The notes under the pieces are model-generated. The model saw only the letters and a program-made list of their open reading frames with translations. It was not told the DNA's origin and did no database searches. Source: Spirochaetaceae bacterium (lineage in GTDB: Bacteria > Spirochaetota > Spirochaetia > Treponematales > Breznakiellaceae). Taken from it: a DNA stretch of 5,275 nucleotides. A program made the position numbers and the translations under genes. Positions within the stretch are counted from its first letter, which is position 1, and each line of letters opens with the position of its first letter. Shown one piece after another: positions 1-5,218 of this stretch. Where the stretch lies: positions 1 through 5,275 of the forward strand of contig JAIRPH010000146.1 of NCBI GenBank assembly GCA_031257135.1, written 5' to 3'.

Positions 1-60
1 GACGCCCATACCGAGCAGGGTAACTATCAAACTTTGCCCGAACATCTCGGAAACGGTCAT
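1..60 (-). CDS. Sodium-pump decarboxylase gamma subunit (OadG-like), N-terminal fragment
   Basis: Only the first 20 codons are in the window; the gene runs off the left edge on the minus strand. The peptide begins MTVSEMFGQ and continues into a hydrophobic stretch ending TLLGMGV. This matches the start of the OadG family, where a short periplasmic or surface N-terminus leads directly into a single membrane helix with the LGMGVVF signature. In that family the small gamma subunit anchors the biotin-dependent carboxyltransferase alpha subunit to the sodium-pumping beta subunit of oxaloacetate or methylmalonyl-CoA decarboxylase. The start is supported by an AGGAGG ribosome binding site at 65-70, four bases upstream. 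The partner subunits would be expected to the left, outside the window. The assignment rests on 20 residues, so another short single-helix protein cannot be excluded, but the LGMG motif is characteristic. Confidence 0.6.
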   Translation of the reverse strand, partial: MTVSEMFGQSLIVTLLGMGV

Positions 61-64
61 AGAA

Positions 65-70
65 CCTCCT
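65..70 (-). promoter_or_regulatory. Ribosome binding site of the OadG-like gene
   Basis: The minus strand reads AGGAGG, a perfect Shine-Dalgarno core, with TTCT between it and the ATG at 60-58. The spacing of four bases is slightly short but workable, and it fixes the start of the truncated gene. Confidence 0.75.
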
Positions 71-90
71 GATTCTTCTGCTGAATTTTA

Positions 91-119
91 AGCATACCGA
101 ATCCTGCAAAAAGTATCAA
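91..119 (-). promoter_or_regulatory. Sigma70-type promoter for the OadG-like gene
   Basis: On the minus strand TTGATA (119-114) is followed after exactly 17 bases by TATGCT (96-91). Each hexamer differs from the consensus TTGACA/TATAAT at two or fewer positions. The predicted transcription start is near position 84, giving a leader of about 24 bases that contains the AGGAGG site. The placement relative to the gene is ideal; the call is by eye only. Confidence 0.5.
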
Positions 120-171
120 TACCCGTAAAAATCAGGACCATATCTTTACATACGCCGAAACCCTTACGCTA

Positions 172-180
172 TGGTATACT
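172..180 (+). promoter_or_regulatory. Extended -10 element ahead of the histidine kinase gene
   Basis: The sequence TGGTATACT carries a TG one base before a TATACT hexamer (175-180), which is the extended -10 form that can work without a good -35 box. No -35 hexamer lies at 16-18 bases; the nearest, TTTACA at 145-150, is 24 bases away. Transcription would begin near 187, at the kinase ATG itself (188). A short inverted repeat, GGTA-N5-TACC (173-185), covers the same bases and could be an operator half-site pair, but four-base arms are weak evidence. Confidence 0.4.
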
Positions 181-187
181 GTACCGG

Positions 188-1714
188 ATGAAGCGATTCC
201 TGCGGAACTTCGCGTTCCCGTTCCGGCTCCGGTTTCCCCGTTCTTTTAGGTTTCAGATGCTTTCCAGCATCTTCGGGGTATTTTTTATATTGGTATTTTC
301 TACCGCCTACATTCTATTTTCGGCGAAAAATCTCCAGACCATTTCGGACGGCAGTTTTGAACAGCAGAGGTTTCTCAAATCTCTTCAGGAAGACCTTGCC
401 GCATATCAGGGGCATTTACTGGAGTACCTTTCTACCCGTTCGTCCAACGCGTTAGGCAGGACTTTCATTGCCGATCAGGAATTGCGCCGGAAACTTCCCG
501 TTAATACGCTGATTGTCAGCGATAAAACCGCCCTTAGAGAACGGGAACTCTACGCGCTGATTCGGTCTTACCTCGATCTGGCGGACGAAGCTATGGAAGA
601 GAAGCGGGGGCGGAATATCGCGGATTATACCAGAATCTACGATGAAATGGCGGGACTTTTGGACTACATCAGCCGCGAGATCGAAGTTATCAGCGCGGAT
701 CGTTTCCGCAATCAGCTCGACGCGTACGGGCTGTTTATTGCCGAATCCAGCGCGCTTCAGCTTTGGAATCTTTTGTTTATTATTTTTACCTCGATGTTTG
801 CGGTTCTTCTGCTTCTTCAATCGGTAGGGAGAATCACTAATCCTCTGGTCAGGCTGTCTATGATGGCGTCGGAGCTTTCCGCGGGTAATTTCAACGTGGA
901 GGATATTGAAATCGGGTCGGTTCAGGAGATGAATCAGGTAGTGGAAGCCTTCAACCGGATGAAGACGGAAATCCGCAACTATATAGAAGAAATCCGATGG
1001 CAAGAAACTATAAAACAGGAGTATATGCAGGAAAAAATGAGAAATATGAAGATGGAAGGACTGGTACGGCACTTGGAAATCTACACGCTTCAGGCGCAGA
1101 TGAATCCTCACTTTTTGTTCAATACCTTAAATACGGGGATGCAACTCGCCATTGTAGAGGGGGCTGACCGAACCGGAGAGTATATGGAATATCTTGCCCG
1201 GCTTTTCCGGCATATTATCCGCAACAAGGAGATTATCGTCCCTCTAAGCCATGAGATTGAAGGGTTGCAGTATTATTTTTATATCTTAAAAGTACGGTTT
1301 CCTAAGAATCTTGATCTTATCCTTGATTACGACGAAACTTTGCTGGACCGGTATAAGGTTCCCTCTTCCATTCTTCAGCCTTTGGTGGAGAATTGTATCG
1401 TCCACGCCTTCAAAGACAAACCGGGAAAGTCTCTTATCATTGTTCAGGCGGAATTGCAGGACCCGTGGCTGATGCTATCGGTACGGGACAACGGGTGCGG
1501 AATTCCCGCTCAAGCCGCGGAACAGCTTCTGCGTCCTCAAGCCATCGGCGATTCGTCAATATCCAAAGTCATGGGGCTTGAAAACGTCATTCAGCGGCTG
1601 TATTTCTTTTATCCTGACAACCCGAAGGTAATAGACATCAAATCGGAACTGGGCGCGGGAACTAATATTATTATCCGAATCAATACCGGAAAAGAACCGC
1701 GTCTAGCGTTTTGA
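188..1714 (+). CDS. Membrane sensor histidine kinase, LytS/YesM type with HAMP domain
   Basis: This 508-residue protein should sense an extracytoplasmic signal and phosphorylate a response regulator. Seen in the sequence: a basic, Phe/Arg-rich start (1-23), a membrane helix at about 24-45, a mostly helical outer domain (46-190), a second membrane helix (191-212), a HAMP domain (about 213-265, with NPL at 218-220) and a coiled coil to about 300. The His_kinase block LQAQMNPHFLFNTLN (301-315) has the phosphoacceptor His308. The ATPase domain has the N box PLVENCIVHAF (E401, N402), the G1 box DNGCGIP (434-440), the G2-like GLENVIQRL (463-471) and GAGTNIIIRI at the end. All catalytic elements are present, so it looks functional. 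In the YesM family the partner is usually an adjacent AraC-type regulator, but none is in the window. No strong ribosome binding site precedes ATG188. ATG257 (Met24) is an alternative start that would keep both membrane helices. Confidence 0.9.
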   Translation: MKRFLRNFAFPFRLRFPRSFRFQMLSSIFGVFFILVFSTAYILFSAKNLQTISDGSFEQQRFLKSLQEDLAAYQGHLLEYLSTRSSNALGRTFIADQELRRKLPVNTLIVSDKTALRERELYALIRSYLDLADEAMEEKRGRNIADYTRIYDEMAGLLDYISREIEVISADRFRNQLDAYGLFIAESSALQLWNLLFIIFTSMFAVLLLLQSVGRITNPLVRLSMMASELSAGNFNVEDIEIGSVQEMNQVVEAFNRMKTEIRNYIEEIRWQETIKQEYMQEKMRNMKMEGLVRHLEIYTLQAQMNPHFLFNTLNTGMQLAIVEGADRTGEYMEYLARLFRHIIRNKEIIVPLSHEIEGLQYYFYILKVRFPKNLDLILDYDETLLDRYKVPSSILQPLVENCIVHAFKDKPGKSLIIVQAELQDPWLMLSVRDNGCGIPAQAAEQLLRPQAIGDSSISKVMGLENVIQRLYFFYPDNPKVIDIKSELGAGTNIIIRINTGKEPRLAF

Positions 1715-1762
1715 GCGCGTAGACCTTCAGGAAAGATACTGGACTTGTCAGGCGAAAAAGGC

Positions 1763-1782
1763 ATATAACTAAATTAGTATAT
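1763..1782. repeat. AT-rich inverted repeat upstream of the chemoreceptor gene
   Basis: ACTAA (1768-1772) and TTAGT (1774-1778) are perfect complements around a single A. The pairing continues outward as ATAT on both sides if one A (1767) is bulged, giving nine pairs in all. It sits immediately before the ribosome binding site and overlaps every plausible -10 hexamer in the gap (TATAAC, TAAATT, TAGTAT). A loop of one base makes an RNA hairpin unlikely, so a DNA operator is the more natural reading. In AT-rich sequence such a palindrome may also be chance. Confidence 0.35.
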
Positions 1783-1783
1783 T

Positions 1784-1788
1784 AAGGA
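1784..1788 (+). promoter_or_regulatory. Ribosome binding site of the chemoreceptor gene
   Basis: AAGGA lies eight bases before the ATG at 1797. It is the only purine-rich match in the 82-base gap and it fixes the start, which also places a membrane helix at the correct N-terminal position. Confidence 0.7.
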
Positions 1789-1796
1789 AATAAAAT

Positions 1797-3986
1797 ATGA
1801 AAATCGGAGTTAAACTTGTTTTTGTTATGATCGCCCTTAACGCGGCCGGGATTAGCGTATTAAGCGGGCTTCTTGTGATGCGTTCCCGCGCGGATATAAG
1901 GAATCTGGCGGGTCAGAATGCGGTTAGCATCGCTCAGGACACGGGCAAGAAACTACAGATTAGTCTGGAATTCTACCTGAACACGGTCAGAACCGCGGCT
2001 CAGATGATGAGTCAATATGAGACCATTACCGCCGAGAATCGGCGGACTCTGCTTTCCGCGATGGTGCGGGAGCTTGCGGTTGCGAATCCTGAATCGGTGG
2101 GGCTGTGGTGCGTTTGGGAACCGGATGCCCTTGAGGGAGATGACGAGCTTTACCGTTCCGCCCCGGGGAGCGCGCCGGACGGCAGATTCGCGCCGTACTG
2201 GTATTGGGAAAACGGCCGGCTCGAATTTGAAGCGCTTGATGATTATAACGAATTCGATTATTACCAGATACCGCTGAAAACCGGCAACGAAACTGTTTTA
2301 GACCCTTTTGTGTATGATCTGAACGGACGAGACGTTTTGATGACGAGTCTCGCCGCGCCGATAAAAGTCAGGAATCGGGTTGTCGGGGTTATGGGGATTG
2401 ATATTAGTCTTGACTCGATTCAGGGGCAGTTAATGGCGATCAAGCCTTTCGGGGACGGCGAAACCGCGTTGTTCACTCAGGGAGGCGTTATTGTCGCGCA
2501 TTTTGATCCGAGCCGTATCGGGAAGAATATGGCTGATACCGAACAGGATATGAGCGGCCTCTACTTTAACGATTTGTTGCGGGCTGTCAAGGAGGGCAAG
2601 CCTTTCAACTGGATTATTCGGGATCAGAAGACTAAGACTTCGCTGTTTGCGTATATTGCGCCTTTTAGTATCGGTCAGACTAACGCAAGCTGGAGTATGG
2701 CTGTTGCGGTTTCTGAAAAGAAGGTGTTAGACCCGGTGTATAGGCTTACGCGGATTGCGCTTATTATTGCCGGCGTTACCCTTGGAGCGATAACCTGCGG
2801 GGCGATTGTTTTCGCCCGAAGTATCAGTTTGCCGCTGGTTAAGACTGCGGAAATGCTCAAGGATATTTCTGAAGGCGAAGGCGATTTAACCCGGACTATT
2901 GATATTCATACGCGAGACGAGATCGGCGATCTTGCCAAGTATTTTAATTTGACCCTTGAAAAGATACGGAATCTTATCATTACGGTTAAGGATCGGACAG
3001 CGAAACTGTTTGACATTGCCGGCGATCTTGCCTCGAATATGACTCAAACCGCGGCGGCGATAAACGAGATTACCGCGAACATTCAGAGCGTTAAGGTCAG
3101 AGTGATGAATCAAAGCGCGGGAGTCGCTGAAACTAACGCGGCAATGGAAGGCATTACCACCAACATCGGCAGACTGAGCGGTCACGTGGAGAAACAGTCC
3201 GCAAGCGTCGCGGTATCTTCCAGCGCGATTGAAGAAATGATCGCCAATATCCGGAGCGTTACGGATACGCTCGTCAGAAACAGCGAAAATGTGCGTGAAT
3301 TGACGGCGTCTTCTGAGGCGGGCAGAAGCGGGTTGCAGGAAGTTGCCGCAGACATTCAGGAAATCGCCCGTGAAAGCGAGGGTTTGCTCGAAATTAACGG
3401 CGTAATGGAAAATATCGCCAGTCAGACGAACTTGCTCTCGATGAACGCCGCCATCGAAGCCGCTCACGCAGGAGAAGCGGGAAAAGGCTTCGCGGTAGTT
3501 GCCGACGAAATCCGCAAACTGTCCGAAAATTCCAGCGAACAGTCAAAAACGATTTCTACCGTACTGAAAAAAATAAAAGCGTCGATAGATAAAATTTCTC
3601 AATCGACAGAAAACGTGTTGAACAAGTTCGAGTCGATTGACGGAGGCGTTAAAACCGTTGCGGAACAGGAAGAAAATATCCGAGGCGCGATGGAGGAACA
3701 GGACGTCGGAAGCAAGCAAATCTTGGAATCTATCGGTCTAGTCAACGAAATTACCGAACAGGTGAAAAGCGGGTCATTTAAAATGCTCGAAGGCAGTAAA
3801 GAAGTAATTCAGGAGAGCAAAAGCCTTGAGCAGGCGACTCAGGAAATTGCCGGCGGTATGAGCGAGATGGCGACCGGAGCGGAGCAGATCAACTCGGCGG
3901 TTCAGCGGGTGAACGATCTTTCCAGCGAGAACCGGGAAAACATCGATATACTTGTCAGCGAGGTTTCGCGTTTTAAAGTAGCCTAA
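1797..3986 (+). CDS. Methyl-accepting chemotaxis protein with dCache sensor domain
   Basis: This is a complete 729-residue chemoreceptor that controls CheA kinase through CheW and so steers flagellar rotation. Visible domains: a membrane helix at about 5-28; a double Cache periplasmic sensor (about 35-312) with YWYWENG (134-140), FDYYQIPLKTG (153-163), DVLMTSLAAPI (179-189), GVMGIDIS (197-204) and the membrane-distal HFDPSRIGKNM (235-245); a second membrane helix (318-340); a HAMP domain (341-395, with P346 and DEIGDLAKYFN 374-384); and the signalling hairpin. The tip is IASQTNLLSMNAAIEAAHAGEAGKGFAV in two parts around residues 540-567, where the kinase and CheW contacts lie. Long coiled-coil arms run on both sides, and the protein ends soon after VSRFKVA. 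There is no C-terminal pentapeptide for CheR or CheB tethering. I do not see the Arg-Trp-Tyr signature of amino-acid-binding dCache domains, so the ligand is unknown. It follows the kinase gene on the same strand. Confidence 0.96.
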   Translation: MKIGVKLVFVMIALNAAGISVLSGLLVMRSRADIRNLAGQNAVSIAQDTGKKLQISLEFYLNTVRTAAQMMSQYETITAENRRTLLSAMVRELAVANPESVGLWCVWEPDALEGDDELYRSAPGSAPDGRFAPYWYWENGRLEFEALDDYNEFDYYQIPLKTGNETVLDPFVYDLNGRDVLMTSLAAPIKVRNRVVGVMGIDISLDSIQGQLMAIKPFGDGETALFTQGGVIVAHFDPSRIGKNMADTEQDMSGLYFNDLLRAVKEGKPFNWIIRDQKTKTSLFAYIAPFSIGQTNASWSMAVAVSEKKVLDPVYRLTRIALIIAGVTLGAITCGAIVFARSISLPLVKTAEMLKDISEGEGDLTRTIDIHTRDEIGDLAKYFNLTLEKIRNLIITVKDRTAKLFDIAGDLASNMTQTAAAINEITANIQSVKVRVMNQSAGVAETNAAMEGITTNIGRLSGHVEKQSASVAVSSSAIEEMIANIRSVTDTLVRNSENVRELTASSEAGRSGLQEVAADIQEIARESEGLLEINGVMENIASQTNLLSMNAAIEAAHAGEAGKGFAVVADEIRKLSENSSEQSKTISTVLKKIKASIDKISQSTENVLNKFESIDGGVKTVAEQEENIRGAMEEQDVGSKQILESIGLVNEITEQVKSGSFKMLEGSKEVIQESKSLEQATQEIAGGMSEMATGAEQINSAVQRVNDLSSENRENIDILVSEVSRFKVA

Positions 3987-3988
3987 CG
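3979..3988. repeat. 10-bp direct repeat, left copy
   Basis: TAGCCTAACG, which contains the last Ala codon and TAA stop of the chemoreceptor gene. An identical copy lies at 4187-4196 in the same orientation. The pair brackets 198 bases and resembles a target-site duplication. Confidence 0.7.
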
Positions 3989-4008
3989 GATGTTTTTCCC
4001 AAAACCGG

Positions 4009-4028
4009 AAAACACCCGCCGGCGGCGG
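4009..4028 (-). terminator. Possible terminator for the transporter/methyltransferase transcript
   Basis: Read on the minus strand, CCGCC-GCC-GGCGG forms a five-pair all-GC hairpin, followed after GTG by TTTT. The orientation and position, downstream of the transporter stop codon at 4212, suit the minus-strand operon. The stem is short and the T-run has only four bases, so the call is weak. On the plus strand the same bases are followed by an A-run and would not terminate. Confidence 0.3.
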
Positions 4029-4041
4029 CGGAAAATATAAC

Positions 4042-4058
4042 AAGAGTAAAGCTCTTTT
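4042..4058 (+). terminator. Possible weak terminator for the chemoreceptor transcript
   Basis: AAGAG-TAAAG-CTCTT makes a five-pair hairpin with a five-base loop, running into TTTT at 4055-4058. It is 56 bases after the chemoreceptor stop codon. The stem is AT-containing and weak. An imperfect hairpin just upstream (TGTTTTTCC at 3991-3999 with GGAAAACA at 4007-4014) may contribute. Confidence 0.25.
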
Positions 4059-4186
4059 CCCGCAATACATCCGAGAGACCCTCCGGCATCGGCTGGTTCT
4101 GTCCAAGAATGACAACGGAAAGTATTTTTGAAGACAAATATATTTCCGTGTTTGTTATGGGCGAAACAAGCGCAATCATCGCGTGA

Positions 4187-4196
4187 TAGCCTAACG
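4187..4196. repeat. 10-bp direct repeat, right copy
   Basis: TAGCCTAACG, identical to 3979-3988 and in the same orientation. It begins directly after the TGA that closes the plus-strand reading of the bracketed segment. It lies next to an unexplained AAGGAG on the minus strand (4203-4198), which has no start codon at a suitable distance. Confidence 0.7.
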
Positions 4197-4211
4197 ACTC
4201 CTTCTTTATCT

Positions 4212-4577
4212 TTAACTCCTTGAAATCAATAGTATGCCTAAACACACAATCGCTATTCCTGCGATTCGTAGTATTGATATATGCTCGCCCAGAAAAATCG
4301 CGCCCATAACGGCGACGAGCGCGTAGCCTAAACTTGAGAATGCGTAGGCAAAACTTACCTCGACTTTGGAAAGGACTATCATCCAAAGAAAGAGCGATAC
4401 GCCGTAACACAAAACCGACAGCCACAACAAGCCGCTTTTGAGCATCGCAGGCAAAGTATGCCTTAATACGCCCGTCTCAAAAGATATGCCGCCTATTTGT
4501 AACATTCCACGGCGCATGAGAATTTGCGCCGCCGCGTTTAACATAACGCTCGTCAATATGGGTATAATGTTTTTCAT
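4212..4577 (-). CDS. Small four-helix transporter, SMR/ArnE-like (EamA-related)
   Basis: This 121-residue protein is almost entirely membrane: helices at about 4-24, 47-69, 73-95 and 101-119. That length and layout match the small multidrug resistance superfamily. The stretch VEVSFAYAFSSLGYALVAV (72-90), then FLGEHIS (95-101) and the glycine-rich last helix, resemble the ArnE/ArnF branch and half-size EamA transporters, which work as dimers. The position of the proton-coupling Glu14 of EmrE is occupied by Asn14 (LNAAAQ 13-18), so a classical drug/proton antiporter is unlikely. In the ArnE branch the substrate is a lipid-linked sugar flipped across the inner membrane; that role here is inferred. 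Its ATG overlaps the TGA of the methyltransferase gene as ATGA, and AAGGA (4591-4587) lies nine bases upstream inside that gene, so translation is probably coupled. The G+C content is about 47-52% in the lines counted. Confidence 0.85.
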   Translation of the reverse strand: MKNIIPILTSVMLNAAAQILMRRGMLQIGGISFETGVLRHTLPAMLKSGLLWLSVLCYGVSLFLWMIVLSKVEVSFAYAFSSLGYALVAVMGAIFLGEHISILRIAGIAIVCLGILLISRS

Positions 4578-5191
4578 GTTATATTTTCCTTATCATTAAA
4601 ATGAGGATTACCCCGTAATGCTGTAACAATAAAATGGGGATACCATATCTTGGGAAGGTAATAATACGCCGTTTCAAACCCGCGCGCTTCAAGGACGCGG
4701 CGTAAAGTATCAGGAAAAATATCAAATACTTTTTCGCCGTTAATTATTCTGTCGTGCAGTTTATTCATAATATTGCCGAATTTCCGGTTCGCGTCTATAT
4801 CTTTTATGATGATGATATTTGTTTTATCCGCGATTTTTTCCAGAAAACCTTTTGTTTCCGCGGGCGGTAAATGATGCAGAACATCGCAAGCCCACACAAG
4901 CGAAAACCATGAATTTGTTGCAAGGCATTTATCAAAATCGGCGTAACAGGTTATGCCGTCTTTTGCGGGCATTTCTGTTTTATCATAATAGATATCAACC
5001 GCGCATACGCGGCTCTTAAATTTTTTGACAAACCAGTTGCTCCAAAAGAGCGTTCCCGCTCCAAAATCCAAAACCGTTTCTATGGATTTATCCGCAAGCG
5101 TATTTTGGCAGACTTCTTTTATTTTACCGGCGGGCAATACCATTTCCCGCCCTGCTCTCCGCAGTGATGAAAGAAAATTATTAAACGCCAT
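4574..5191 (-). CDS. Class I SAM-dependent methyltransferase
   Basis: This 205-residue protein should transfer a methyl group from S-adenosylmethionine to an unidentified acceptor in the cytoplasm. Motif I is VLDFGAGTLFW (40-50), the glycine-rich SAM loop. The acidic residue ending the second strand is D66 in AVDIYYD (64-70), which binds the ribose hydroxyls. The motif IV-like segment is ACDVLHHLPP (101-110), typical of Methyltransf_11/12 proteins. IIIIKDID (126-133) is the next strand, and a long C-terminal part with LRRVLEARGFE (163-173) completes the fold. I chose the start at 5191 because AAGGAGG lies seven bases upstream. The same frame is open to an ATG at 5230, but that start has no such site and adds 13 residues of no recognised kind. 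The overlap with the SMR-like gene suggests a substrate related to envelope glycans or lipids. The gene is AT-rich (about 40% G+C by hand count) compared with the left half of the window. Confidence 0.88.
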   Translation of the reverse strand: MAFNNFLSSLRRAGREMVLPAGKIKEVCQNTLADKSIETVLDFGAGTLFWSNWFVKKFKSRVCAVDIYYDKTEMPAKDGITCYADFDKCLATNSWFSLVWACDVLHHLPPAETKGFLEKIADKTNIIIIKDIDANRKFGNIMNKLHDRIINGEKVFDIFPDTLRRVLEARGFETAYYYLPKIWYPHFIVTALRGNPHFNDKENIT

Positions 5192-5198
5192 TATTACG

Positions 5199-5205
5199 CC
5201 TCCTT
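5199..5205 (-). promoter_or_regulatory. Ribosome binding site of the methyltransferase gene
   Basis: The minus strand reads AAGGAGG, then seven bases, then ATG at 5191. This is the strongest such site in the window and decides the start against the upstream in-frame ATG at 5230. Five of its bases lie in the 3' arm of a hairpin (5201-5218). Confidence 0.85.
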
Positions 5206-5218
5206 GCTGACGCAAGGA
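5201..5218 (-). promoter_or_regulatory. Hairpin covering the methyltransferase ribosome binding site
   Basis: In the minus-strand RNA, TCCTTGC-GTCA-GCAAGGA forms a perfect seven-pair stem with a four-base loop. The 3' arm contains AAGGA, most of the Shine-Dalgarno sequence. Folding would limit access of the ribosome to this start, so the hairpin may control translation of the gene and, through the ATGA overlap, of the transporter. It lacks a T-run and is not a terminator. Confidence 0.45.

Larger units (their letters stand above)
3989..4186. other. Candidate inserted segment bracketed by direct repeats; no recognised gene
   Basis: This 198-base stretch fills almost all of the space between the convergent chemoreceptor and transporter genes. 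It lies between two exact copies of TAGCCTAACG, as expected if a small element inserted at the chemoreceptor stop codon and duplicated its target. Without it, the two convergent stop codons would be only about 17 bases apart. Inside are a GC-rich hairpin (4016-4028), a second small hairpin (4042-4056) and long open readings on both strands. The minus-strand reading could start at ATG 4179 and give 68 residues, ending at 3973. A plus-strand reading open from 3977 gives a 25-residue peptide if started at ATG 4109, ending exactly at 4186. Neither has a properly spaced ribosome binding site. I see no clear terminal inverted repeats and no transposase, so a non-autonomous or dispersed repeat is the best guess. 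Confidence 0.35.

Noticed and set aside
452..1111. A 219-codon open reading on the minus strand inside the histidine kinase gene
   Set aside because: The plus-strand frame holds a continuous kinase with HAMP and transmitter motifs. The minus reading is rich in basic and aromatic residues with no recognisable domain and no ribosome binding site.
1741..1780. A sigma28 or sigma54 promoter for the chemoreceptor
   Set aside because: Neither a TAAA-spacer-GCCGATAA pattern nor a TGGCAC-N5-TTGC pattern can be found. The -35/-10 combinations present are weak.
1715..1796. A terminator between the kinase and chemoreceptor genes
   Set aside because: No GC-rich stem followed by a T-run is present. Read-through from the kinase gene is therefore possible.
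2886..3467. A 193-codon open reading on the minus strand inside the chemoreceptor signalling region
   Set aside because: It is antisense to the highly conserved coiled-coil and hairpin sequence, whose codon pattern keeps the opposite strand open. The translation is Arg/His-rich and unlike any family I know.
4212..4425. The upstream part of the long minus-strand frame that overlaps the transporter gene
   Set aside because: Within the transporter gene the in-frame protein has four convincing membrane helices. The other frame gives an Arg-rich shadow, and only its tail after 4211 deserves attention.
5025..5210. A 61-codon plus-strand reading opposite the methyltransferase (and another at 4819-5019)
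   Set aside because: Both lie antisense to a gene with clear SAM-binding motifs and show no family features of their own.
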